From contig BCKT01000021.1 in the NCBI GenBank assembly GCA_003116875.1, positions 102,766-166,765 of the forward strand: DNA of 64,000 bases. The letters are read 5' to 3'. Both the position numbers and the translations under genes were made by a program. The notes beneath the pieces were generated by a model. That model was given only the letters and a program-made list of their open reading frames with translations, searched no databases and had not been told where the DNA came from. The DNA is from Takashimella koratensis (lineage: Eukaryota; Basidiomycota; Tremellomycetes; Trichosporonales; Tetragoniomycetaceae). Below, one piece after another: positions 41,740 through 51,454 of the stretch (position 1 is the first letter of the stretch; each line of letters begins with the position of its first letter).

Positions 41740-43574
41740 CTAAGCCTTGGGCGCGAAGAAGACTGGCGCAGTGAACGTTAGATTGCTTGTCGCAACCGGT
41801 GCAGTCGGATCGCCGCTGCCAGGGAGGACAAAGCTACCAAAGATCCCGATACCGTTCTCGGCAAAAACTGCGGTCCCACTGGCGTAGATTTTTGTCGCGT
41901 ATGTGCCAGTCGCGCCGGTGGCGTTGATAGCGGGCTTGGAGTAGATGACCGTGTAGTTGAAGAGTGGTCCGTCAAAGTGGTTGAAGACAAAGTGGGTTCC
42001 GAATGTGTGGTTGTATTGGACAACGTAGGCATCGTCAGTGAGGTTGGTCTGGAGAAGGGTTGCGACGGTGAGGAGATAGTCGGGCGCGAGGCCGGCGGCT
42101 TGGTATGCCTCGGGACTGGATGCGTTGAAGGGGATGAGAGTGATGTCGCCGTATGCGCCGTTGGTAAAGGTTTTGTCGTACCCTGTTGGGGCTGGGGAGA
42201 TGGCGGTGGTGGTGTTGGTCGAGTTTAGGCCGGTCACGCTGGACGACTGCCCACTCGAAGTGTCAACGCCCGAGTCCAGCGTCATGTTCTCCCAGGCTAG
42301 AGGTGTGAGTCCGAAGAGCTCGTCCAGGATGGTGTTCTGGACGATGGTGTTGGTGGAGGATGCGAGGGCATCGTCGTTACCAACGACAAACACGGCGACA
42401 CCGGTGTCTGGAGACCAAGCGAAGAGAGATTCGGAACCCGGGACGGCGCCATCGTGGAGGTAGATCTTCTTACCGCGGTACCACTCGGGGACGGTGCCGA
42501 GCTCGTATCCAAGGCCTTCGGTGATTGCGGAGGAGTTGAACGGTTGGTTGGCGTTGGCGAATGGGATTGCCGTCTTGATGCGGGTGAGGGTGGTGTTGGG
42601 GAGGACTTTCGGGTTCATGAGCTCTTTTGCCCAGAGGATCTGACGTCAGCTGGGTCGGTAGAAAACCCACCATGTCATCGCCGCGGAGGTTGACACCAGC
42701 ACCGCCGTAGAATCCTCCGTTGGCTGTATCGGTCCAAAAGTCGATGGCCTGGGGGGTGCCCGTGCAGATCTCACTGGTGTAAGGTCCGCCACCCTGGAGA
42801 TACGCCAGACATGCGGTGATATTGGGAATGGTACGGAGGAAGCCCATCGACCGGCCTCGCTGCTTGGCGTAGAGGGCATCTCGTGTCGCACCCATGCCCA
42901 GGGCGTCAAATATCCTCGTCTGGATGAGGTCGTCGATGGTCTGACCGGTGAGTACTTGGGGGATCGCCGAGATGACCTCGTAGTCGTGGTTGGAGTACTG
43001 CCATGTGCCGTTGTCGCCCGCTGGGACGTTACTGTAGAGGTACTGCGTTCGGTAGACGGGATCGTACGGGGTGTCGCCAGAGTGCGTCGCTAGGATGTGC
43101 TGGGGGAGTCCGGTTCGCATGGCTATTGTCAGCTTGGTCGTGGTTTCACTCACTCATAAAATTGAGCAGTGTGATATTATTGAGCGATGTGTTTCTCATG
43201 GAGAAGCCGTCGTAGATGTCAACCATGCGACTCTCGAGGGAAAGGGGCTGGCCATTGGGCAAGGTGACGCCGTCATCGATGAGGAGGTTGATCGCGACGG
43301 ATGTGAAGAGCTTGGTGTTGGACGCGATAGCCCAGTAGGTCTCCGAGGTCACGTTGTTCCCGTAGACATCGCTGTACCCGTACGAGATGACCTCGGATCC
43401 TTGAGGGGAGACGACAGCGATGACCGAGCCGGTGATCGAGTAGCGTTTGTAGAGGTCGGCGATGTAGCTCTTGGTGGTATCGCTGACGATGGTCGTGTTG
43501 CCAGTCGCGAGCTGTCGAGCGGTGGGGAGTGCCGCTGCGAGGGCAGCGCCGAGTGCGAGGGGGAGGACGAGCAT
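41740..43574 (-). CDS. Secreted beta-lactamase-family serine hydrolase (class C / penicillin-binding-protein fold)
   Basis: Three exons on the minus strand. After a signal peptide (MLVLPLALGAALAAALP) the protein shows the S-x-x-K nucleophile motif in YWAIASNTKLFTSVAINLLI, the Y-x-N motif in GTWQYSNHDYEVISA, and HDGAVPGSESLFAW as the third-motif equivalent (H-x-G in place of K-T-G). In fungi this family includes esterases, D-aminopeptidases and transacylases; true beta-lactamase activity is not implied. Several N-x-S/T sites fit secretion. The introns are at about 43130-43154 and 42635-42675. The C-terminal third (YDKTFTNGAYGDITLIPFN onward) is a beta-rich domain common in fungal members. Substrate unknown. 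Confidence 0.83.
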
Positions 43575-44766
43575 GGCTGGTGGTGAGCGCGTTGGACATG
43601 GCCACTGTCGCCTTTTAACTTGGTCGTCTCTTGGCAATGACGTCTGGGTGTCGGGAAGACCGAGCGGTGTGGTTAAGCGAGTTAGACTTGGCGAGGGGGC
43701 TTGGTGTCGTCTTTAAGCGTGTTAATCATCTTGGCACTCTTGTGGATTGCTGATTTGATCCGCAGTAAACACCGCAGTGCACCGGATGCTGTCACGGAGG
43801 ATGGATGCGTGCGCGGGGTGCGGTGCGGGGTAATTAAAGATGTGGAGCCGGGGTGTCGGCGATTCCAGACTGGTGTCGTGCCTTGTCGGAGGACGCCAAT
43901 AGGGGCTCGGGAGTTCCGAGGGTCATGTTGGGGACACCGAGCACCTTCCCCTGATTCTTCGTTCTGCAGCTTGTTGGGCTAGATAGAGAATGAATGACTC
44001 TCAGGTGGGCCCAAGGGTGTTGACAGCTGCGGAAAGACCTGCCGTCGAAAGAATCAGAACGCGCGGCTCAAGACAGAAAGAGAAGTGAGCAAGTGATGAG
44101 CGGGAGACAAAGGGTGCAGATGCAACTTCGACGTGGAGAGGGAATTTGTTCATGGGGCCCCCTGACCATCGACCAATGACAACCTCGAGAGCAGGGAACT
44201 AGGGTGCGATGATTAGAATGAGGGAGTAGGCGTGCCGGGGCCGTTCTTTCAAGTCAAGTGATATGCCCAACCACTCACTACCCTCTCGATGCCCATCAGT
44301 GACACGCTTAGCTTCCGCTGGACGCCATGATTCTTGAACTTGTGAAGAGGTTTGTGACATGTGCGTTGTTCAAAGCTTGTGCGCTGCCCCCTCGTATATC
44401 CTGCGGTCTGTGAAAGAGTACGTCTCTGGGTGGGCTTACTTTTTGGCTGGTGTTTTACAGGAGCCGAGTTTCCCACCAGTTACATAGGTATACGTCGGTT
44501 CTCCTGATCCCTTATGGCTCTGGGCCGTGAGCTCGGTGATCTCACTGGGTTTCCGCTATGTCATCGAGATCTTCGACTATTTGTCGGAAGGAAGAATTCG
44601 ATTCCGCCTGCCGGCATAGAACGGTTCCCGCGTCCCAATGTGATCGCGGAGCTGAAAGAGCTGACGAATAAATCGAACCATCTTCGTCTCAGAACCGACG
44701 CACTGCCTCTAACCAGCTCCAAGATATATAGCTTGAGCTGAGGTATGTCCTCCCAAGCAGGGGACA
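43575..44766. other. Divergent intergenic region, no gene recognised
   Basis: About 1.2 kb between the serine hydrolase and the Cys-rich secreted protein, whose promoters it must hold. ORFs here are under 95 codons and featureless. Confidence 0.4.
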
Positions 44767-45882
44767 ATGGTGACCACATTCTACCTTATTCTCATCGGCC
44801 TCTTCGTCGTCAACTCGGCACTCGGTGACATCTCCCCGAGCTCTTGCGTCGATCCGGCTGGCTACGAATCGTGCATCTCGAGTGTCACGTCAGGTGTTTC
44901 TTCGGCTTGCACCAGCTGCTTCGCCGGCTCATGCACTGGAATTGACAACTGCACCGCGTCTACGACTGATTACAACTGCGCTTCCACCTGCGTCTGCGTC
45001 GCCTACCAAGGCTGGATCAACTGCGCTGCGACACACTGCTGGAACCAAGGATACTCATGCGAGTACCAAGCTCTTGTCAACAGCGCGTTAGAGAATTGCC
45101 CTCTTGCGGGTCTAGGAGGGAATTTCATCGACTACCCACCATACTGGCCCCCACCAGCCAACGCCACTGCCGGCTGCTCATGCGATATCGGTGTCGCTTA
45201 CCAGTTGCTCCGTATTTACGACTCCACTCCGGCCGAGCTGCAGGTCTGCGGCCCAGCCTGTGAATGCTGTTATAGCAGTGCAATCTATTCTATGTAGGTA
45301 TCTACACCGTCCCTTACTGACAACAGATTTTATCTTGTGTGCCCAGGCGTCAACATCACCGATGTTCCGAATTGGAGCACTGAAAAAGCCTACGCAAACG
45401 CGTCGCTCGCACTGAGCACCTGCACCGGAACGCTTGCCCCAACATCCTGTGCGCAGTCGTACAACGTCACCACATACAGTGACCCCTCATTCTCGTTTTA
45501 CGGCTACAACCAGGCGCCCGTTGGCAGTGGCTCAATATTCGACGTGGGCACTTTAACAGCACCAACAGCATCAGTAATCACGTGGACCTTGGTTGCTGGT
45601 ACTACCACCGCTGCAACCGCTGTCTCCGTCAGCGCACTGGCTGTTTCAGCCTCGGCGTCTTCGCCAGCAACCTCGACAAAGGCGAGCTCTGTCCAGGCGG
45701 TCTCTGGATCGTCCGTGCCGACGGCCGTATCAGTCGGAACCGCGGGACACGTTCCTTCGACGTCTTCGTCTCAAACTTCAATCACGTCGACAAAGAGCGA
45801 AGCACGCAGGAGGAGCGACGGTGGCATTGGAGCGGCAACTCTGTGTGTTGTAACTTTCTTTTTATTTGCCCAGATTTTGTAA
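44767..45882 (+). CDS. Cysteine-rich secreted, probably GPI-anchored protein (paralogue 1)
   Basis: Two exons with an intron at about 45294-45327 (GTAGGT..CTGACAACAG). It has a signal peptide (MVTTFYLILIGLFVVNSALG). A domain of about 150 residues with many cysteines follows, starting SSCVDPAGYESC and including CTSCFAGSC, CASTCVCVAYQGWINC and CDIGVAYQLL. The second exon gives a Ser/Thr/Ala-rich stalk of about 100 residues. The end, GGIGAATLCVVTFFLFAQIL, is a short hydrophobic tail as in GPI-anchored proteins. So it is probably a cell-wall or plasma-membrane surface protein. Family unknown to me. The first part resembles the protein at 48.3 kb. It converges with paralogue B of the membrane protein family. 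Confidence 0.75.
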
Positions 45883-46041
45883 ACGCGGTTTTGTTTGTTA
45901 AGAATGACCCTATTAGACCTATAACGATTTGACTTTGCAATGCAACTTTTGACCGGCGTAAACGACATCTTGTTTGGAGCTCTGATCAGTCCTACATTCA
46001 ATGCAAACAACAAGCTATCAATCGAGATCATGTTTCGCAGG

Positions 46042-47745
46042 CTACATGTACATTGTCGTACGATCCACCGCACCCGTCTCTCGTCCGCTGAAGCCAATTC
46101 TTGAGGCGCCCAAGGCCCCGTACCACACCACCACATTCTCGACTTGATCGGATGACAGGCCCGCGCCGGTGCTCGTCCCCGGAAACGCCACATACTCGGA
46201 TCCGGCGCTTGTGTTCATCGTCTGTAGCCAATCGTTTGGGTCGTACTTTGTTCCTCCTCCCGTCATGTATATCGCAGCGACGAACCAGCTCAATCCATAG
46301 ATCACCCCGAGAATCCCCCATACAAGAAGGCCAACGTGCGGTGTCCAGCCGTACGCAACGACAAAGTAGCCGTACTCGCCATCGTGCAGCACTGGGTATG
46401 GACCACTTATGCTGTTGTCGCCGATAAGCTGATTGTATCCTGCTGTTGCGGCCGCAGCAGCTCCGTTGGCCATCATCGCAGCGATAACGTTCATGTCAGC
46501 CGAATCGACGTTCACTGCGCCCACAAAGTCGAGCATGACGGATCCGGGCTTGCCGGGGATGACTTGGTCTTGGATCACCACGGCGAGAAATGCTGAGGCG
46601 AAAGGCATGATCTCGTCGCCGGATAAAAGGTTGCCAGGAACAAAGCTAGAAAACCTCGTGACTCCCGCATTGTTGACGCTGGTGATAGTCCCCTCGTTTG
46701 CTTCGATCGAGCAGGAAAACGCGAATACGTTGTCCATTGAATTCAAAGGGAAAGCAGCGGCGTATTCCAGGTTGTAGGTGTTGTTGGCTGTGCAACCTGT
46801 GGCGGTCGAGTACCAACCACCGATGTTGGCGGTGTCGCCGAAGACCACAGTGCGCGAGAGACAGGAAGAGTTGTAATAGTAACCATTCGGCAACTTGCCC
46901 GTTTCTGTGAGTTGTGTACACGTCGCACCAAGTTGTAAACCAACGGACCGATACGAGATTGTGGATCCCTGTACTGGAATGGATATGTTGAGGATGCCGG
47001 TCATGTCGCCAACAAGACCAGCGGAGAAAGAGCTCCCGTTACCCGTGATTGCGGTGACGCTGTCAATGCCAAAGCCAAAAAAGTCTTTCGTGACTGCACC
47101 GTCGAGGATGGCGTTGGCGACGGAGCCGTAGCCAAAAGAAGGGGCGCAATTGACGCCTCCGGTCGCGTTCAAACACGAAATGAGAATACCATGGAACGCA
47201 TTACCCGAGTAACCTGGCATATCGGAGAACGTTCCTCTGAAATCGTTGTCTTTCACCGAAGGTAATAGGATGCCCGTGAAGATTGTCGACATGAGTGCTG
47301 TCGCCCCGATCAAAGCGATGGTTACGAATGCAGCAAAAAAACGAGCTTTTCTCAGTCGCCACAAGCTCCCGTTGGAAGACATGGCGCGCCAAGCGCTTAT
47401 AGTAGATCCTTCGCGTCGAGTCGTGCGTCGCCACAGCCACGCTCGGCTTACACCACTGTAGATGTGTTTACCTGCAAACGTGATGATCGTGGCAACTCCA
47501 GAGAGAAGAGCGGCAAGGTTGGTGGTGTTGACAACAACGCCTTGTAGAGAAGCGGTCGGAATGATGGCGGAGGCTAGTGGGCCGACGTTGAGATAGGTCG
47601 CGATACCAATGGAGCCTACCGTTACTTGTATGCTTCCGACGGTAACGGCGAGGATCATCGAGACCCATAGTGTACGGCGTACCGCGCTGCGTTTTTCATT
47701 AGAGACGAGGGTGTAGATGTCTGCGTTCACGTTGTCCTTTGACAT
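46042..47745 (-). CDS. Four-helix membrane protein with large ectodomain, unknown family (paralogue B)
   Basis: An intronless ORF of 567 residues, collinear with the protein at 30.7-32.4 kb. Shared blocks are GVSRAWLWRR, AWRAMSSNGSLW, GILLPSVK, DMPGYSGNAFHGILISCLN, GATCTQLTETG, GWTPHVGLLVWGI and YDPNDWLQTMNTSAGSEYVA. Predicted helices lie near residues 28-50, 73-97, 135-160 and 470-495, with a large Cys-containing glycosylatable region between the last two. Overall identity by eye is roughly a third to a half, highest around the helices and the short tail, so the duplication is old. No function can be assigned. Like paralogue A it lies on the minus strand and converges with its 3' neighbour. 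Confidence 0.75.
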   Translation of the reverse strand: MSKDNVNADIYTLVSNEKRSAVRRTLWVSMILAVTVGSIQVTVGSIGIATYLNVGPLASAIIPTASLQGVVVNTTNLAALLSGVATIITFAGKHIYSGVSRAWLWRRTTRREGSTISAWRAMSSNGSLWRLRKARFFAAFVTIALIGATALMSTIFTGILLPSVKDNDFRGTFSDMPGYSGNAFHGILISCLNATGGVNCAPSFGYGSVANAILDGAVTKDFFGFGIDSVTAITGNGSSFSAGLVGDMTGILNISIPVQGSTISYRSVGLQLGATCTQLTETGKLPNGYYYNSSCLSRTVVFGDTANIGGWYSTATGCTANNTYNLEYAAAFPLNSMDNVFAFSCSIEANEGTITSVNNAGVTRFSSFVPGNLLSGDEIMPFASAFLAVVIQDQVIPGKPGSVMLDFVGAVNVDSADMNVIAAMMANGAAAAATAGYNQLIGDNSISGPYPVLHDGEYGYFVVAYGWTPHVGLLVWGILGVIYGLSWFVAAIYMTGGGTKYDPNDWLQTMNTSAGSEYVAFPGTSTGAGLSSDQVENVVVWYGALGASRIGFSGRETGAVDRTTMYM

Positions 47746-48307
47746 CTGGGGTTAGCGAGGACACTGTATGTACCTACGATAGGGAGTGGGATGGGCTTGA
47801 CGTTCTTGTTGACTATGCGGCCTGGCTTTTAGGTAGATTGGAGGCAGTTCCGCATCAAGGGTAGGCGGTGTATGGGCGGTGAGGGAGTCGCATGTGGTTT
47901 AAAGTAGCCGCGGGTACCTTTCCTGCATGATATGGAAACCTGAGGGATCTGCTGGGCAAGAGTTATCGATGGTCGTGAACCGAAATTCTCCTGCCGTGAT
48001 GGCCATTTCCCACGATCATCCGCGGCAGGAAGACAAAGGGGATTGCGCACTGCTGCTTGTGTTCTGACGAGAACTTTGATTGGCTTCTGTCTCCTCCGAT
48101 GCATACGTGGTGCACCAGACTTGAGGCATGGTGAATCTCTCTACGGAAGCGAACATCGTCCGCTATGAACGTGCGACCGCCTCTGAGAGGTTCCTCGCCA
48201 GGTGTTTGCCTGCGGATTGGCTGTCCATCGCATTGCGGATGAGGTCCAAAAATAGATTTTTTTCCTCATAGAGACACTTGCATGCACCCACACTAATCCC
48301 AACCACA
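47746..48307. other. Divergent intergenic region, no gene recognised
   Basis: About 560 bp between paralogue B and the second Cys-rich gene. No ORF or structured element was convincing; it should contain both promoters. Confidence 0.4.
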
Positions 48308-48742
48308 ATGCTAGCCCTTTACCTCGCCCTACTGAGCTCGGTCCATCCCACTCTCACTGCTATCACCGCCAGCTCATGCGTCGACTCATCGGGATACCAA
48401 ACTTGCATGTCCGCCGGCAACTCGAACACCGCCGCTGGGTGTGCCAAGTACTGTCCAACCCAATGCAACGACCCGAGTACTTGTCAAGGGACATCCTATA
48501 AGAACTGTGGAGCCTCATGCCTCGCCTCCCGTATAAAAGGTGGATCATACTCCTGTCTCGCAGGCGTCTGCGGCTCAAGCTTCTGGGGAACAGGCATCAG
48601 CTGGCTCTCGGGTTTCACAGGGCTCTCAGGTGTCTTTGGGGTCAGCGGTATCACAAGCCTCCGCGGATCCCGCGTCCTCCTCCAAGAGTGCCGCGGCGTC
48701 GGGGTTGGGTGTCGGTGGGTGGGGCGATCATTGAGGCAATGA
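48308..48742 (+). CDS. Short cysteine-rich secreted protein (paralogue 2), possibly frame-disrupted
   Basis: The ATG at 48308 opens a signal peptide (MLALYLALLSSVHPTLTAIT) followed by SSCVDSSGYQTC, matching SSCVDPAGYESC of the protein at 44.8 kb, then CAKYCPTQC and CGASCLASR. After about residue 85 the frame reads a Gly/Ser/Leu-rich tail ending at 48742. A second frame over the same bases (48540-48734) gives a Ser/Ala-rich stalk (SKSAAASGLG..). A third frame has GAIIEAMIPLLWGMCVGIG, like a GPI tail. This suggests the gene once had the same domain-stalk-anchor plan and is now frameshifted, or that an intron was missed. As read, it is a small secreted protein. Confidence 0.55.
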   Translation: MLALYLALLSSVHPTLTAITASSCVDSSGYQTCMSAGNSNTAAGCAKYCPTQCNDPSTCQGTSYKNCGASCLASRIKGGSYSCLAGVCGSSFWGTGISWLSGFTGLSGVFGVSGITSLRGSRVLLQECRGVGVGCRWVGRSLRQ

Positions 48743-49068
48743 TTCCTCTCTTGTGGGGCATGTGCGTTGGCATAGGAGAAACTGATGTTTGGGGATGGCC
48801 CGGGCTGTTCGAACCCATCAGCGAGTGCAGACGCATATACTTCATCTCGTATAGGATATAGCTACTCGGGGTTTTGTACATAGTCGGACTCCAGGCTTCC
48901 AAAAGTTGGCATACTTGCTGAACTTTGTCATCATTTTCTTAACCGACCGCTAGCACTCTTTAGCAACCTCGGTTTCGCCCTTGCCTTCGCCGCCCTCCCG
49001 ACTTGCTCTATAAAGTCTACAATCAACCTTGGTCCCTCACCTCCCTTCATACCATCGACATCTTTGGA

Positions 49069-50690
49069 TCACAACGAGCTATTGCGAAAAAGATCGCCGA
49101 GGGCAAAGGCATGAGCCCTTGTTGCCGAGGAGAGGAGATGTGGTCGGATGTGAGCGATGAAGGATTTCAACAGAGGTGGACCGTTTTTCACATCGAGCAG
49201 GAACTGGGAGCCGTAAAGAAGAGCGTCCGGGGGAACGGCGAGGTCGACATCGGTACCGGGGATGGTGCAGTCCTCGTTACCCGAGCACCGGGCAAACTTC
49301 TTGCCGTCACCGATGGAGACCTTCCATTCATCGGGGAGTGCCACAGTCGCATCGTCGCTGGTGGTTGGTGGCCACGAGGATGTCCGAGTTAACTGGGATG
49401 TACTCGAAGAGGTAGAGGTGGCAGGAATCGGTTGAGATGACATAGGAGCAGTTGGGATAATGGACGAGGGCTGGGTTGACGTCGGACTCGACGAGGTAGG
49501 TCGAGAAGTCGCTGTGGTGTCGGTCACCAGCGAGGTTGTCGAGGTCGAGTTGACCAAGGAGTTGCTGGGGAGTGGGGGGGTGGGCACCACGACGATCGCT
49601 TCCCGGCGTCTCAACTCTTCACTCAGACTCCTTTCCCTCTCCTCCAGTCTTCTCACCTCCCCGCTCGTCCACACCGGGTTGCCAAGGTCATGACGGTCGC
49701 GAGGGAAATCCAGATGGGTTTGGGACTCTAGGTAGTGAGAACTAACACTAACGAGCGCAGAGATTGCCGAACTGGAGACGGTGTTGGCGGTCGCGAGCTC
49801 TTCATGAAGTCGAGCGTACGCTTCTCCGACCTCGTCAAAGTCGTGAGCGAGGGTCGACTTTTCATCGAAGAGTCGGAGCCCAAGAGCGATCAATGTGTTC
49901 GTGAACTGGCGAAGATACTTGAGCTCGTCAGACGCGAGGGCTTGCTGGTTGGCGGCTCTGATGTAGAGCTCGCCGGCGAGCTCCTCAAGTGCGTTGTGCT
50001 CGGTCTCAAGGATGGCGAAGTTTGACCGTACAACACCGAGAGACGTCGTCTGACGCTGGAGCATGTTTGAGAGTTTGAGGAGAGTAGGGATGAGAGTCGA
50101 GTTGGTCTGACGTTGCTCATTCTCGACTCGGTATAGTCTCGCCTTGACCTGGCCGATCTGTCGATGCTCTGACGCGTCCGGGATCGCTGAGCGTGGGTTG
50201 GGAGCACGTAGTAGGTCTTTGAGCTGGTCTGCGGTAGGGTGTCGTTCTTGCGAAGGCGTCGCAGGCTTGAACCGAGGCAGACCCGTGGCCGCCGCCTTTC
50301 AGCTGTCAGCACTGACTCGACAGTTTACACTAAAGGACATACCGGGGATGCTCGCTCCTCGCCTAGTGCCATCTTCTCTGGCTGTCCCTAAAAGATGTCA
50401 GTTTGGCATTAATCTTTCACAGAATAACATACGCTGGACTCTTGTCGACGGCGTTTGTCGAGTGGCGAGCATGGTGCGGAAAACAGCTGAGAAGAATCAG
50501 TACACCCACAGAGGCACAGAACACTTAGAAGTCTACTCACATGTTTGTCATAGGCAAGAGGGCTGGGCGACGGCCAGGGTTGAAATCCGTCCGAGTCGGG
50601 TGACGAATGCTGCTGATAGTACGCGGCGATCTAGATGTCAGATCGCCATCAGACACAACCCACCTCCAGGATGCGGCGCTCGGTGACAAC
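49069..50690 (-). CDS. Coiled-coil protein of unknown family (paralogue A; 5' exons uncertain)
   Basis: The main exon on the minus strand runs from about 50297 to 49069. It reads a proline-containing leader (PATPSQERHPTADQLKDLLR), a coiled coil of about 150 residues (IGQVKARLYRVENEQRQTNS to SEELRRREAIVV), a Ser/Thr/Pro-rich linker, and a C-terminal block WKVSIGDGKKFARCSGNEDC to SQFLLDVKNGPPLLKSFIAH. Further 5' exons up to about 50690 include AAYYQQHSSPDSDGFQPWPS; I could not fix the start. The C-terminal block resembles the one in the gene at 51.5-53.7 kb but stops about 60 residues earlier, so this copy is shorter. Not recognised; the intracellular location is guessed from the lack of a signal peptide. 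Confidence 0.6.
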
Positions 50691-50824
50691 GAGGTGTAGG
50701 ACTGGGACGATGGAATGGGGTTGATAGGGCGGGGGAGGTTACTGAAGTCTGGGAGAGGTGACGGGAGAGAGATAGGGGGAGGGTGTGGTGGAGAGAGGAG
50801 AAGCGAGAGGAGATGGTTGATGGT

Positions 50825-50843
50825 GGGGGGGGGGGGTTAGGGT
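50825..50843 (+). repeat. G12-TTAGGG tract, telomere-like
   Basis: Twelve consecutive G are followed by TTAGGG, within a purine-rich stretch from about 50750 to 50900. It resembles, but is not, the TTAGGGGG telomere unit and lies between the two divergent coiled-coil genes. Confidence 0.5.
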
Positions 50844-50934
50844 GATGAGGTTGCTGAGAGTTGAGAGAAGGGATGAAAGAGGAGAGTGATGGAGAGGAGG
50901 AGAAAGTGTCAACGTCATTTACAACAAGCCGTCA

Positions 50935-51372
50935 ATGACCAACTTGTTCGTTCTGCGAAACACCGAGTGGACAGTCTTGGGCGCGTACATGTCCGTCCTC
51001 GTCTCTTTTCACCAGGTTCCCCGAGGCGACAAGCGGACTTTTATGGAAAAGGTGCTGCAGTGGCAGAGCGGGGCATGTCTGGTCTGTAGCGACCCGCTTG
51101 GGGACGTCGCGAATGGGCTACGAGGACTGGTGGATCCGGAAATCAACGGTAATTTGAAGTGGTCCGTCTATGCTCTCGCTCTTCGTAGCTCTGCCAACGA
51201 ACATGATCTTATCGCTCAGTGTTCCGGGATTGAGAAGGAGACGGTTACCAGGTTTGAGCCCTGCCCTGTGGCTCTCACGGGGTACATGCCAATTCCCCAG
51301 GTACTCGCGGCGTGGTTCGGGATTGGGGCTGTGTGCCACGTACACTGTAAGCTGAAGTTGGGGAAGAGGTAG
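50935..51372 (+). CDS. Hypothetical protein, 145 residues
   Basis: An ATG-initiated open frame with ordinary codon use and no introns seen. The protein has paired cysteines (ACLVCSDPLG and AVCHVHCKLK) but no motif I recognise, no signal peptide and no clear membrane helix. It lies in the space between the two head-to-head coiled-coil genes. It may be a small real gene, a decayed exon, or chance. Confidence 0.35.
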   Translation: MTNLFVLRNTEWTVLGAYMSVLVSFHQVPRGDKRTFMEKVLQWQSGACLVCSDPLGDVANGLRGLVDPEINGNLKWSVYALALRSSANEHDLIAQCSGIEKETVTRFEPCPVALTGYMPIPQVLAAWFGIGAVCHVHCKLKLGKR

Positions 51373-51454
51373 ACAGGGGTTGGAGCATGCAGGGGATTGG
51401 GTAGGGTGTAACATAGTTTTCCGTATCCGTTATGCAATGATTAGGCGGATTAGC

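Noticed and set aside
50750..50900. Purine-rich stretch as an interstitial telomere array
   Set aside because: Only one TTAGGG follows the G-run and no second unit is present; kept as a single tract, not an array.
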